A stretch of DNA of 64,000 bases from Adiantum capillus-veneris (taxonomy: Eukaryota > Streptophyta > Polypodiopsida > Polypodiales > Pteridaceae). The DNA is taken from the NCBI GenBank assembly GCA_014529385.2, contig CM043971.1, positions 85,616,340 through 85,680,339 on the forward strand, given 5' to 3'. Position 1 is the first letter of the stretch; every line of letters starts with the position of its first letter. This document shows positions 11,673 through 23,152 of this stretch, piece after piece. A program made the translations under genes and the position numbers. The notes under the pieces are model-generated. The model saw nothing but the letters and a program-made list of their open reading frames with translations. It ran no database searches and had not been told where the DNA came from.

Positions 11673-13259
11673 TGTCATAATAATCAATATCTAATTCTCC
11701 TAAATGATTTTCTCATATTAAACTGATCATTTAATGTGGGGAAGTGCCAAGGGAGAAAAAGCTAGAATATTGGTTAAGCTAGCAGACTGGCCACAGTAGG
11801 GATCCAAAGGAGGGAAAATAGGGATCCAAAGGGGGGGCCATCTGCAAAAGAGCCATGTGAAACAATGGGCCAAAAAGACCCTAAGGTTCAGCCCATTAAG
11901 ACTTCCAAAATGCTAAGGTTCCAAAATTCAAAGGTTGTGTCCAAAGGTCAACCTAGGGAAAATTGGATGCTTAGTGTGTGCCCTAAAAGTCTTTTCACAT
12001 CCCTACATGGGAGGGGGAGAGCCCCAAAGTAGGGGATGAGAGAGAAAGCCACACACACACACACAGGATCCCTTTACACAAAGGGAATGAGGGACACATG
12101 TCAGCTCCCTAGGCCAGATGCCCACAAGGTGTGCCCAATTCCTATTGGAAGACCCTTGAAGTGGACCAATGAGAATTAAGCTAGAGTAAATGTAGTTTAA
12201 TTAATTTAAAAACATTTAATAAAAGAAACCAATGAGAATTAAGTCTCCTAGAAGACTATTGGGCAGTCTCCCAAAGGGTCCAATGAGCATTCAGAAGCCC
12301 ATGGCTTGCCTGATTTCTATTGGCCAGGAGGCAAAGGGGTCCAATGAGAGTTTTGTTTAATTATTTAATTACCTAAAGCTCTCACAAAAGGGGAAAGGGG
12401 GACACATGTCAGAAGGCTATCACTTATGCTGCTTAATTCCTATTGGCTTGACCTGGGGAGGTCCAATGAGGCAAAAGCCAGACCTAATTAGCAGCTAGGG
12501 CTCGCCCAAGAGAGAGGGGGGCTGATTTTTGCTTGGCATTGACACACACACACTCACACTTGACCATGTGTGAAGGAAGAATACTCTATCTCCTCCCAAG
12601 CTTTAATGGAGAGCTCATCACCTACTCCAAGCTTGTGAGATAGAAGCCTACATCAACACTCTCTTGGCATGTGGATGCAAATCCAACCAAGAGCCAAGCT
12701 TCAATGCATGCTCATCTTCTCTACCAAGCTAATTACTAAGCTAAGCTATGCTAATATGAGTGATTATGTGAGGAGATGTACATCTTTCTCGTAAGATACT
12801 CCTTCTTCCTCTCAATCTACTCTCATACCCTGCTAGCTCTCACCATCTTCGAAGGTGTGTGAGGTCTTGGGTCTGAGAACGGGGATAATTCAAGTTGTGT
12901 TTGATTAAGTGTTTTGCTTAGTGTATGAAGCTTCCATCTTCATTGCACTAGCTAGTCTTGAAGGAACACAAAGAATTGTATTGTACAATGTCTCTCTTGA
13001 TGGGAGAAACCATAATACAAAGCCTTTTGGAGGGGGGACCGGCTCCATGCAAATCCGGTCCTCAACTGTTGTCAATAGCTTAATTTCTCTCTCTTTTGAA
13101 AGTATTGTCGATGCTATCTAACTAGGTGTTATGCTTTTTGTTGCTCTCTCCACCCAAGCACTCTTGTAATTCTCATTAGGAATCTATTCTAATGAAATGC
13201 CCACTATGTTCATGCTAATTTCCGCTACACAAAAGTTATTTAGGCCATTAAATGTTACA
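11673..13259 (+). repeat. Element B 5' LTR
   Basis: 1587 bp, matched by 18980-20565. It holds several copies of a short motif around CCAATGAG (for example near 12166, 12220, 12279, 12338 and 12465), some of them next to an inverted-CCAAT-like CTATTGG. A CA dinucleotide run lies at 12050-12065. A 70-codon open frame at 12909 is present in both LTRs but has no recognisable domain. Confidence 0.95.
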
Positions 13260-13260
13260 T

Positions 13261-13274
13261 TGGTATCAGAGCTC
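13261..13274 (+). other. Primer binding site of element B
   Basis: TGGTATCAGAGCTC starts one base after the LTR. It matches the complement of the initiator tRNA-Met 3' end, the usual primer of plant chromoviruses and copia elements. Confidence 0.9.
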
Positions 13275-13676
13275 AAGGTTTCTCTTTTCTTGCTCAAGAA
13301 GGGAGGTCCTCAAGCTAGCTACAAATGGTTGGTATTATTAATTGCCTGTGAGTAAGTAGAATAGGGATTTTTCAGCCTTGCAGTGCGCCTGCCTTTGTGC
13401 AGTTAACGGGGCATCACCGTCGAGAGCTATGGTCTTAATAGTGGAGTCCTACGGGGCTTGCCTACGGCTTAACCACTATTGAGCTATTAGAAGCTTGACA
13501 GGAGCCGGTGCTGTTTTGGTGTCGAAAGACCCTCTCTTCTATTCCTTGCAATTAATGGTATTCGAGCCGCGGGTACAGTAGCTTGAGTGCTTTTTCTAAA
13601 GGGGTAAAGAGGAGTAGCAACTAGGGCTTGAAGTGCCAAAGTACACCTAAAAAGTTTACACCTAAAAGTTGTTAGA
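13275..13676 (+). other. Element B untranslated leader
   Basis: About 400 bp without a gene between PBS and the gag ATG. No repeats or structural motifs were recognised by eye. Confidence 0.6.
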
Positions 13677-16600
13677 ATGGCTGACAATAGTAAAGAGAGT
13701 GAAATTAATGTTGATAACTTTGATTTTGCTCATGAGCAAGCTACTAATGATGCTTCAATGCTTGTTAACTATCTTGTTTCTAGGCTTCAACAAGCCATGG
13801 GCAATCCATCTCTCCAAAGTGAAGTGCAACGGCAGCTCCGTGCTCACGGGATTCTCCAAGCTCATCACCATGACGAGAGAACACCTAGGAAGCCTCCTTG
13901 TGAGACTACCAAAAGAGGTCTCTCTCCGATTCGGGAAGAAGAAGAGAATCCATATGAAGGGCTCAAGAATTTACTTCTTGATGATGCATCTCCTTCCCAA
14001 AGGAGAACTCAAGAGCCTCCACCGAAGGAACGAGAAAGAAGCGAGTCTCCCGCCACCTCGGCGGAGATGGCTCCACGAAGACGGCGGGCTAAACGCTCTC
14101 CATCACCACCAAAGCGGAGAAGACCATCACACTCTTCTCCACGCCATAATTCAAAGAGGGATGATAAAAAGCAAGAGAAGAAAAAGGCGAGAAAGAGGAC
14201 ACCCTCTTCTCCATCTTCTTCATCCTCTTCCTCTTATGAAAGCTATGGTGAAGACGACAAAGATCAAGACAAGAAAAAGGCGAGAAAGAGGTCACCCTCT
14301 TCTCCACCTTCTTCAAATTCTTCATCTTCTGAAGAAAGTGATGGTGCAACTTTTGAACCATCAAAAAGAAGAGGCCATAGGAAATCCTATGCCGCATGGA
14401 AGAGGTCGTCCAAGCTGAAGAAATTCAAAGAGGGAGGGAAGAGCATCTCTTTCCTTACCTATGATGGCACCTTCGGTGCTACAGACAAAGTTTTGGCCTT
14501 TATCCAGCAATTCGATGCGGCGTTTGGAGATGAGGGCTTCACGGAGTCCTCTAAGCTACGCCATGTAGCTATGCACTTTCAAAAGTCCGCCAGACAATGG
14601 TGGTCTAGCCTACGAGCCAACGGTGAAGCTCCACGAACATGGAAGGCTTTAAGAGCTTCCATTATGAAGCAGTTTTTGGCCACCGATGCCAAAGACAAAG
14701 TACTCACCGAATGGCGAAGCTTAAAGCTCTCTCCCAATGAATCCATCCACAAATATGTAGACAAGTTTTGGGACCTACAACTCAAAGCCACTGTCTTCAA
14801 AAAGTTGGATTTTGGAGAGCAAAAGCAACAATTTTGTGCGGGCTTAACCGAAGAAATGGCGGAGTATGTCAACTCCCAAAGGCCACGTACCATATCGGCG
14901 GTAATACACCATACTATGGTGGCCTCGCGAATCAATTTCCAAACGGGGGGTAAAAGAAATAATAAGCCCCCGGAAAACAAGGGTTCCAATGAGCCTAAGG
15001 GGAAGGACAATGTCCAAAAGTCTCCTAAGGGCAATTCCAACAAAGCTAAAGAGAAGGGAGTTTACAAAGGAAAGAATAAACTCTCTCCTGAAGAGCTTGA
15101 GCGTTATCGTAAGGATAACCGGTGTTTCAAGTGCGGCGAACAAGGGCATGCGTACCGCGCTTGTCCCCAAAAGAACAACCGCCAAGATCCTCCTAGAGCT
15201 TCTTTGGTTGAAATCCAAGAGGAGGAGATTCACCAAACTCACCACAAAGGATCTCCTCTATGCCATGCTTGGGGAAAGGTAAGAGAACATGATGCTTTTA
15301 TTCTCTTTGACCCTGGTTCTACTCACAATTTCATATCTATGGAGTTAGCCACCAAGCTAGGCATACAATCCTACGAGATGGGAGATATCCTACCCGCAGA
15401 CAGTGCCTTCAAGGGGCAAGAAGCTTCAGTCACTCCCTTAATCGGGAAATTGAGGCTTCATGTCCAAGGCTATGTGGACAAAGAGGACTTCTTTATCTCT
15501 CCTCTCAAGCATGAGGATGTAATCCTAGGGGCACCATGGTTTGACCGCCTGGCTGCCGATGTTAAATTTCCTGAAAGGAGAATCTCCTTTAAGTTCAGGG
15601 AAAAGGACATGTATATAGATGCTAAGGAGATGGGTAACACCATCCCCATTGTACATACACCAGCTTTCAACAAGTCAATAAAGAGCTCTATTTCCGTGTA
15701 CATGATTTTTGTTAAAGATTCTCAAAATGAACCTAATGCTTTAGCAAAAGAAAATAAAAGCAACCAAAAGGAATTAGAGTTATCCAATTTTCTCAAGGGG
15801 TTTCAAGATGTTTTTATTGACGACATCCCTTGTGAGCTACCTCCTAAACGAGGTAATGACGACCATGCAATTGAACTTCTTCCAGGAAGTTCACCGCCTA
15901 ACAAACCTCCTTATAGAGTTTCTCAAGCTCAACAAGAGGAGATTATGCGGCAAGTGCATGAGTTAGTTGAGAAGGGCATGGTTAGGCCTAGCTCATCTCC
16001 ATTTTGCTCACCTGTGCTATTAGTGCAAAAGAAAGACGGCACATATCGTATGTGTGTCGACTATAGAGCACTAAATAGGATCACTATCAAGAATAGGTTT
16101 CCCGTTCCACGGGTAGAAGACCTATTTGATAAGCTACAAGGATCGACCTACTTCAGTAGGATTGACCTAAAAAGTGGCTATCATCAAATAAGGATAGTTG
16201 ATCAAGACATTGTAAAGACCGCATTTCGTACTACATTTGGTCTTTACGAATACATTGTCATGCCTTTTGGCTTGACTAATGCACCAGCCACATTCAACCG
16301 CTTGATGGAGAAGCTGTTCAGGCCTCATCGAACCTTCACTGGAGTGTTCTTTGATGATATTATCATCTACTCTAATTCATTGGAGGAACACAAGCAACAC
16401 CTCCAGGTAATATTTCAAGTTTTAAGAGAGAATAAACTTTATGTTAATCGAAAGAAAAGTGAATTTTTCTTGCAAGAGATTCAATATTTAGGTCACATTA
16501 TCTCTCAAGATGGAATCCAAATGGATCCATCCAAGTTAGAGGTAATAAAAGGATGGCCTAAACCAAGGAATCTTCATGAACTAAGAAGCTTTATAGGTAT

Positions 16601-16853
16601 GTGTGCATACTATAGACGCTTCATAGAAAAGTTCTCACAAATTGCGGGACCATTACATGACCTAACAAAGAAAAATGTTAGGTATACGTGGTCTGCTAAG
16701 GAGAACAATGCTTTCGAAAAGCTTAAAGAAAAGCTTATCTCTCAACCTGTGCTTACACTACCGGATCTCTCAAAACCATTTGAGGTCCAATGTGATGCTT
16801 GTGGTGATTGCCTTGGGCTGTTTGCTCCAAGAAGGGCACGCCATAGGCTATGA
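13677..16853 (+). pseudogene. Element B gag-protease-RT (first part of gag-pol)
   Basis: Starts at an ATG. Residues about 110-225 are a basic Ser/Arg-rich tract with an imperfect internal duplication of a KKKARKR-x-PSSP block. The retrotransposon gag domain is at about 265-390 and a CX2CX4HX4C zinc knuckle starts near residue 482 (CFKCGEQGH). The protease active site is D545-P-G-S, a variant of DSG/DTG seen in some plant retropepsin-like proteins. RT has VDYRALN, SRIDLKSGYHQI, FGLTNAPATFNR and FFDDIII (D893 and D894). The frame fails near 16820 at the start of RNase H, where small deletions shift reading. Confidence 0.93.
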
Positions 16854-17985
16854 GAGTCGAAGGCTCGACCCTGTTGAGCAAGCTCTAGGCATATACGAAA
16901 AAGAACTCCTTGCAGTTCTACATGCCTTAGACTCATGGAAGCACTATTTATTGGGGACTCCTTTCATTCTGCGAACGGATCACCAAAGTCTTAAGTACTT
17001 CATGACGCAGACCAAGCTCTCCGACAAACAAATGAGGTGGGCAAATTTCCTTTCGCAATTTCATTTTCATATTGCTCACATTGCTGGCAAGCATAATCAA
17101 GTAGCCGATGCACTCTCAAGACGACCGAGAGTGAATGCGGTTTCCATAGCAACTCACAATGATCTATCTTCAATGATAGATGAGTATGCTATTGATCCCG
17201 ATTTTAGAGATGTGATTTCAGCCCTTGCATTAGGGAAGAAAGAAGAACCATTTACTTTACAAGATGGTTATCTTCTCTATGGCAATAGACTATGCGTTAC
17301 TAACTCACTACGTGAGAAAGTAATGTATGAATCTCATGCTCTCCCATATGCGGGGCATAGAGGGATTCAGTCTACCCTAAAGGGAATTGAAACATATTTC
17401 TATTGGCCTACCATGAAAGTGAACATACACGAGTATGTTTCCAAATGTGTGGTATGTCAAAAGACAAAATTTGATAGAGGGAAGCAACTTGGATTGCTTC
17501 AACCCTTGCCAATCCCTAATTCACCTTGGGAGAGCATATCCATGGATTTTATCTTTGGATTGCCTAAGTCTATCCATGGGAATACGGGAATATGGACGAT
17601 AGTAGACAGGTTCAGTAAACAAGCTCATTTTATACCTGTCAAAAAGACTATCAAAGCCCATCAAATGGCAACCCTCTTCATTTCACAAATTTTCAAGTAC
17701 CATGGCTTGCCAATGTCCATAGTGTCGGATAGAGATCCTAGAATGACCAGTAATTTCTGGAAGGGTCTCTTTGAGAATTTAGGAACAAGGCTAAACTTCT
17801 CTTCGGCCTATCATCCACAAACTGATGGCCAAAGTGAAATAGCTAACCTAACCATTCTCGATCTACTAAAAGCCTATGTAACGGAAGTAGATCAAAGATC
17901 CCAATGGGAGAAGTACTTACCCTTAGTAGAGTATGCTTACAATAACACTGTACATACTTCCACAGAAAAGCACCTTTCGAGGTAA
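16820..17985 (+). pseudogene. Element B RNase H and integrase core
   Basis: Continues B's pol in another frame after the shift. The RNase H portion includes the YEKELLAV segment and RTDHQSLKY with a catalytic Asp, ending ADALSRRP. The integrase HHCC zinc finger has CVVCQKTK. The core shows SMDFIFGLP, VSDRDPRMTS and QTDGQSE, so D, D and E are all present. A second frameshift near 17970, in TSTEK, moves reading to the next block. Confidence 0.92.
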
Positions 17986-18623
17986 TTGAGGGAAGATCAA
18001 AAAGTCCCTTGCTACTTAAGGTACATGGGAAGATCTTCGCTGCAGATGAGTATAGCCGAGACCTACAAGAATCTTTCCAAAAGATTAAGGATGCTATCTC
18101 TATCTCACAGCAAAGGCAAAAGGCTGCTGCTGACAAGCACAGAAGAGCCCAAGCCTTTAAAGAAAACGATTGGGTCTTGTTAAAGTTTCCCAAGGCTCGA
18201 TTAAGGCACACGACGGGCAAGAATCCTACGGGCCACCAAAAGTACTATGCTAAACTAGCAAAAAGGTACTATGGTCCCTTCCAGATTCTTAGGCCAATCA
18301 ATGAGATGGCCTATCAACTTAAGTTGCCCAATCATTGGCTCATACACAATGCTTTTCATGTGAGCCTATTAAAGCCTTACAAAGGAGAGCCACCTCAAGA
18401 ACCAACTATTGAAGACCCACCGGAGATCGAGGACCATGAGGAGGTGCTGCAGCCCGAGTCCATTCTCCGACATGAAGACAAGGTATTAAGAGGCGGTAAG
18501 ACTATCCGACGATATCTTATTAAGTTTAAGAATTATCCTTTTGAAGATGCTAGATGGATGCAAGGCATACAATTAAAGGATAACCTAAACCTTGTCAATG
18601 CTTACAATGCTTCCCAAGAGTAA
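17970..18623 (+). pseudogene. Element B integrase C-terminus and chromodomain
   Basis: Holds the GPY/F module (RYYGPFQIL), the NAFHVSLLKPY segment typical of Ty3/gypsy pol, and a chromodomain-like end: an ILRHE start, RRYLIKFKNYP, a DARWM segment equivalent to the chromodomain W-E/W-aromatic patch, and a following helix. Chromodomains direct chromovirus integration to marked chromatin. Stop at 18621-18623. Confidence 0.9.
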
Positions 18624-18979
18624 GCAAATGTACAAAATGTTAAAAATGAACAAAATTTTTGTCTTATAAGACTCTCTTTTTCTTTTTTTGTGCACAAAAA
18701 TGAAGTAGTATGCATGCTTAGATCAAGTTTGCGGAGACGACGTCTCCCAAACACCAAGTAGAGCTTGTCACTCTACTATGGAAGATTGATAGGACTAATG
18801 TGCAGACATGCTTGCGGCAGCCTCAGGCTCTCAAGCGCCAAATGGACTAGTCATCCATTATGGAATGATGTCATAGGGTAACATAGGGATCCTCTACCCG
18901 CTAAGAAAAGGACTCATGCATATGCTTTATCTTCTCTACACCATAGTCGAGGACGACTATGATTTCAAGAGAGAGGTAA
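18624..18979 (+). other. Element B 3' untranslated region and polypurine tract
   Basis: No gene. The last bases before the 3' LTR (about 18966-18978, AAGAGAGAGGTAA) are the likely polypurine tract that primes plus-strand DNA synthesis. It is interrupted by one T, so weaker than those of A and C. Confidence 0.7.
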
Positions 18980-20565
18980 TGTCATAATAATCAATATCTA
19001 ATTCTCCTAAATGATTTTCTCATATTAAACTGATCATTTAATGTGGGAAAGTGCCAAGGGAGAAAAGGCTAGAATATTGATTAAGCTAGCAGACTGGCCA
19101 CAGTAGGGATCCAAAGGAGGGAAAATAGGGATCCAAAGGGGGGGCCATCTGCAAAAGAGCCATGTGAAACAATGGGCCAAAAAGACCCTAAGGTTCAGCC
19201 CATTAAGACTTCCAAAATGCTAAGGTTCCAAAATTCAAAGGTTGTGTCCAAAGGTCAACCCTAGGGAAAATTGGATGCTTAGTGTGTGCCCTAAAAGTCT
19301 TTTCACATCCCTACATGGGAGGGGGCGAGCCCCAAAGGTAGGGGATGAGAGAGAAAGCCACACACACACACACAGGCTCCCTTTACACAAAGGGAATGAG
19401 GGACACATGTCAGCTCCCTAGGCCAGATGCCCACAAGGTGTGCCCAATTCCTATTGGAAGACCCTTGAAGTGGACCAATGAGAATTAAGCTAGAGTAAAT
19501 GTAGTTTAATTAATTTAAAAACATTTAATAAAAGAAACCAATGAGAATTAAGTCTCCTAGAAGACTATTGGGCAGTCTCCCAAAGGGTCCAATGAGCATT
19601 CAGAAGCCTCATGGCTTGCCTGATTTCTATTGGCCAGGGACAAAGGGGTCAATGAGAGTTTTGTTTAATTATTTAATTACCTAAAGCTCTCACAAAAGGG
19701 AAAGGGGGACACATGTCAGAAGGCTATCACTTATGCTGCTTAATTCCTATTGGTTTGACCTGGGGAGGTCCAATGAGGCAAAAGCCAGACCTAATTAGCA
19801 GCTAGGGCTCGCCCAAGAGAGAGGGAGGGCTGATTTTTGCTTGGCATTGACACACACACACACTCACACTTGACCATGTGTGAAGGAAGAATACTCTATC
19901 TCCTCCCAAGCTTTAATGGAGAGCTCATCACCTACTCCAAGCTTGTGAGATAGAAGCCTACATCAACACTCTCTTGGCATGTGGATGCAAATCCAACCAA
20001 GAGCCAAGCTTCAATGCATGCTCATCTTCTCTACCAAGCTAATTACTAAGCTAAGCTATGCTAATATGAGTGATAATGTGAGGAGATGTACATCTTTCTC
20101 GTAAGATACTCCTTCCTGTCAATCTACTCTCATACCCTGCTAGCTCTCACCATCTTCGAAGGTGTGTGAGGTCTTGGGTCTGAGAACGGGGATAATTCAA
20201 GTTGTGTTTGATTTAGTGTTTTGCTTAGTGTATGAAGCTTCCATCTTCATTGCACTAGCTAGTCTTGAAGGAACACAAAGAATTGTATTGTACAATGTTT
20301 CTCTTGATGGGAGAAACTATAATACAAAGCCTTTTGGAGGGGGGACCGGCTCCATGCAAATCCGGTCCTCAACTGTTGTCAATAGCTTAATTTCTCTCTC
20401 TTTTGAAAGTATTGTCGATGCTATCTAATTAGGTGTTATGCTTTTTGTTGCTCTCTCCACCCAAGCACTCTTGTAATTCTCATTAGGAAGCTATTCTAAT
20501 GAAATGCCCACTATGTTCATGCTGATTTCCGCTACACAAAAGTTATTAGGCCATTGAATGTTACA
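18980..20565 (+). repeat. Element B 3' LTR
   Basis: 1586 bp, same termini as the 5' LTR, about 98% identical by eye. Followed directly by the AAATG target duplication. Confidence 0.95.
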
Positions 20566-20570
20566 AAATG
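20566..20570. repeat. Target site duplication, element B (right)
   Basis: AAATG, identical to 11668-11672. Confidence 0.93.
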
Positions 20571-21113
20571 TGGCGCTAGATTCCTAAATGACTATTAAAA
20601 GCCCAAGGATACTATGATGGAAATGAGCAAATTTGGGTACCTAAACGTAAGATGTGTCCTTCCCTATTGACAATAAACCCATATGAGTCAAACAGTGTAA
20701 CGCTAAAGCCAATGGCAGATCGTGGGAAGGGAAAGATCACAGAATGCTACACACCTAGTCCAGAGCTAGTTTGGGCTCCAAGGCAAACCCAATTTATTCC
20801 ACCTAGCTCAGGAAGGGGGGAGTTCCATGAAGCTTCTAGCTCCTCATGTAATACATCCATAGAGGTAAAAGCTTCTACACAGCCTCCATCTATAGTAATG
20901 GACCTCAATGAAGCTACAAAAGAATCCACACCTCCCAGTGTTCAAGAATCACCTGATGAACCACTTCAAGTTCGATCCTGGGAGAGCACCTTACCACCCT
21001 TACAACTTGACGAGGCACCTAGGGTAATAGAAAAATACTGGCAACAATCCTCACCTATTACCAACTGGAACAATTGGTTTCAAAGGGTGACAAGCTCATT
21101 TCAAACGGTATGA
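20571..21113 (+). pseudogene. Element A pol tail (after nested insertion)
   Basis: The pol frame interrupted by B reaches a stop at 20577-20579. In another frame, from about 20600 to 21113, there is a Pro/Ser-rich tail that includes an IWVPK segment (20632-20646) and a methionine at 20652. Element C has the same kind of segment (IWLPK) at 56775, after its second protease-like domain. This tail therefore looks like a continuation of A's pol or a separate small protein. It ends with an aromatic-rich segment. Function unknown. Confidence 0.55.
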
Positions 21114-21120
21114 TCTACCC

Positions 21121-21134
21121 AAGGAAGGGGGGAG
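21121..21134 (+). other. Internal polypurine tract in element A
   Basis: AAGGAAGGGGGGAG is followed by TGTTTTTGG. It is nearly the same as the PPT/LTR junction of element C (63009-63023) and similar to A's own PPT at 23140. It lies 2 kb inside A's 3' LTR. It may be a second (central) PPT or the remnant of an LTR boundary captured with the following promoter and ORF. Confidence 0.6.
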
Positions 21135-21213
21135 TGTTTTTGGACATCCATCATTCACTTGCTTCCCTCTCAACCTTTCTCCGTGACCTCTTAATCTCCG
21201 ATCTTAGGGAATG

Positions 21214-21223
21214 TATATATAAA
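21214..21223 (+). promoter_or_regulatory. Internal TATA box upstream of element A 3' ORF
   Basis: TATATATAAA sits about 140 bases upstream of the ATG at 21360 and 80 bases downstream of the internal PPT. Spacing and context suit a promoter for the small acidic ORF. Prediction by eye only. Confidence 0.5.
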
Positions 21224-21359
21224 GCCTTATACTCACAAAAACAAGATAAAAAAGTAAAAGAGCAAGAGCCATCACACAAATCATAAAAACAAATTATGCA
21301 CAAGAACACGCCCCTTGTAATATTTGCACTCTAACCATCATCTATTTACGTGTACAGAT

Positions 21360-21782
21360 ATGGCTAGTACGCTAGAGTCATCCACTCCTGCCTTGGGTGA
21401 GAGGTACCCTCGTTACTTTTCACAAATGTTTCACATGGTCTTTCCAGTGCTTGCATGTGAATGGGATTTGATAGGTACGCTAGCATGTGAGAGGAATTTT
21501 GAGGAGTTAGAATGGCTGATACGTCTCTTGACCAGGTCTGATCCATACTTAGTAGAGAGCGTTTCTCCCATTGCACAAGCCTACCCTTTTGACCAAGATG
21601 ACTATAGGCGTCTAGTGACCTTCTTAGTAAACATGGGCACCTATGATGAAGAAGAAAATTTACATGACTACACGGATGGCACATATGGTCTCATGGATGA
21701 TGACTTTGTTTATCTCGACGACGAGGATAGGGGTTTAGCCTTAGGGTTTCCCCCCAACCTCTACAATATCCTATTCCCTTGA
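21360..21782 (+). CDS. Small acidic protein of element A, function unknown
   Basis: 140 codons from ATG at 21360 (an in-frame upstream ATG at 21324 exists, but the later one follows the TATA box at a more usual leader and has the better context). Intact frame. The product is rich in Asp, Glu, Tyr and Leu, with a helical Leu/Glu-rich middle and a very acidic stretch (about residues 100-125, repeated Asp/Glu/Tyr) before a hydrophobic C-terminus. No domain, signal peptide or membrane segment is recognised. Lying between pol and the 3' LTR, it occupies the position where Athila-type elements carry an env-like ORF, but no similarity is seen. Confidence 0.55.
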   Translation: MASTLESSTPALGERYPRYFSQMFHMVFPVLACEWDLIGTLACERNFEELEWLIRLLTRSDPYLVESVSPIAQAYPFDQDDYRRLVTFLVNMGTYDEEENLHDYTDGTYGLMDDDFVYLDDEDRGLALGFPPNLYNILFP

Positions 21783-23139
21783 CTCTTTAGGGGGAGTGAA
21801 AATAATTAGGTTAGGGTTCCTTATGTTTTTTGTTGTGTTCAATAAGTGTTGGTACCTTTTCCCACTAATGTGCCTCCTGGAGGTATTCCCTTTATTTCCT
21901 AGTGTGTACAGGAGCGTGTTGCTATTGATAGGATTTGGACCTTCATGGAACCTTTCTCTCGTTCACACTTCAAATCAAGCGCGACCATCAACACAAATAG
22001 GTGTTTTATGTCCATTAGCATTGCCCTTATCTTTTTGCATCCATGTTTGTCTGCATTGATTGTGATTGGTAGCATAATATTCAACGCATTTGCTTAGTAT
22101 CAAACATTTAATTCAATGTAATGTTTTGTCATAATCACTTGTCTAGGTTTAAAAATCAAGCAGTCCGACTAAGCTAGTTTGACCAAGCTAGGTATTAGAA
22201 ATCTTCTCTTAATACCATGGGGAATGCCTTCCTAATAAGCAATGGTTACTTAGGTTCTTAATCCGATTTAGACAGCATTGTGTGAAATGTACTAGGGCTT
22301 TCTAGTGGGCTTAACCCTATTGACCTTTAGCTTAAGTATTATAAAGGGAGTTTACTAATGTGATGAGCCTGGGGAGGGTAACAGTGTTATATGACCCCCC
22401 AAAGTTACAAAATTAAAATGTTGAAAATGAACAAACAAAAAAAAATCAAAGTGCCACAATGTAAAATTTTAAGCTGGAAGAGAAATCCCTGCTTAAATTG
22501 GTACTTCACTCACATGTATCGCCTATGGTACTAGAGCCCTAGAGGTTCCCAGTGTGGGTGCTTTTCCTTGAAAAGCAAAAAACCCAGGGCATACAAAATA
22601 AGCACACACATCAAAATTGAATCAATGTGAAAAGACTTTGGGGGGTCAAAGAAAAGGTAATCAGTCAGGCGATGATTTCATGAGAAATTCCTTTTATCGT
22701 AGCTTAACTACAAGGTCTTCTAGGTATAGCCTCTAGTCAGCCCTCGAACATCAAACACTTGGCTCTCGCGATTAAACAACTTAATTGACCAGAAAAAATT
22801 GAGAAGTTACCCATGGTATTAATAGTCGAGCTCTAGTGCCTTTTGACCGTTAAATTAGCGACCCCGGACTTGTTTAATTTTTTACCTTCACATCTGTTTA
22901 TGCATTTGATTATATTGCAATTTAATGTTTAATGCTGACAAATTGTCTAAAATTCTGTTACCAATCAATTTGTCTGTCTATTGCATATGATTTTTAATTG
23001 TATATGAGAATGCAATTACTGTGGCAATGTTGTTTGATTTTGCAGCGATTGAAGAAGACTACGCACATCCATGTCAACTGCTCTCCCATCTCGACGAACG
23101 AGCTTCAATTGGATAGCTTCCAAGGACGGAATCTACATC
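21783..23139 (+). other. Element A 3' noncoding region
   Basis: About 1.36 kb with no gene. Sequence is AT-rich and mostly unique within the window. The long 3' noncoding stretch parallels that of element C. Confidence 0.6.
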
Positions 23140-23150
23140 AGGAAGGGGGG
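23140..23150 (+). other. Element A polypurine tract
   Basis: AGGAAGGGGGG lies two bases before the TG of the 3' LTR. It is the plus-strand primer site and confirms element orientation. Confidence 0.88.
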
Positions 23151-23152
23151 CA

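Larger units (their letters stand above)
11673..20565 (+). mobile_element. Element B: chromovirus (Ty3/gypsy) nested in A
   Basis: Complete 8.9-kb element with TSD AAATG, 1.59-kb LTRs starting TGTCATAA and ending TTACA, an initiator-Met PBS and a gag-pol frame ending in a chromodomain. LTRs are about 98% alike by eye, so it is younger than A, as nesting requires. Pol has two frameshifts (near 16820 and 17970), so this copy is non-autonomous although all domains are present. Confidence 0.95.

Noticed and set aside
12909-13121. 70-codon ORF present in both LTRs of element B (also 20162-20428)
   Set aside because: Its conservation follows from LTR identity, not selection. No domain.
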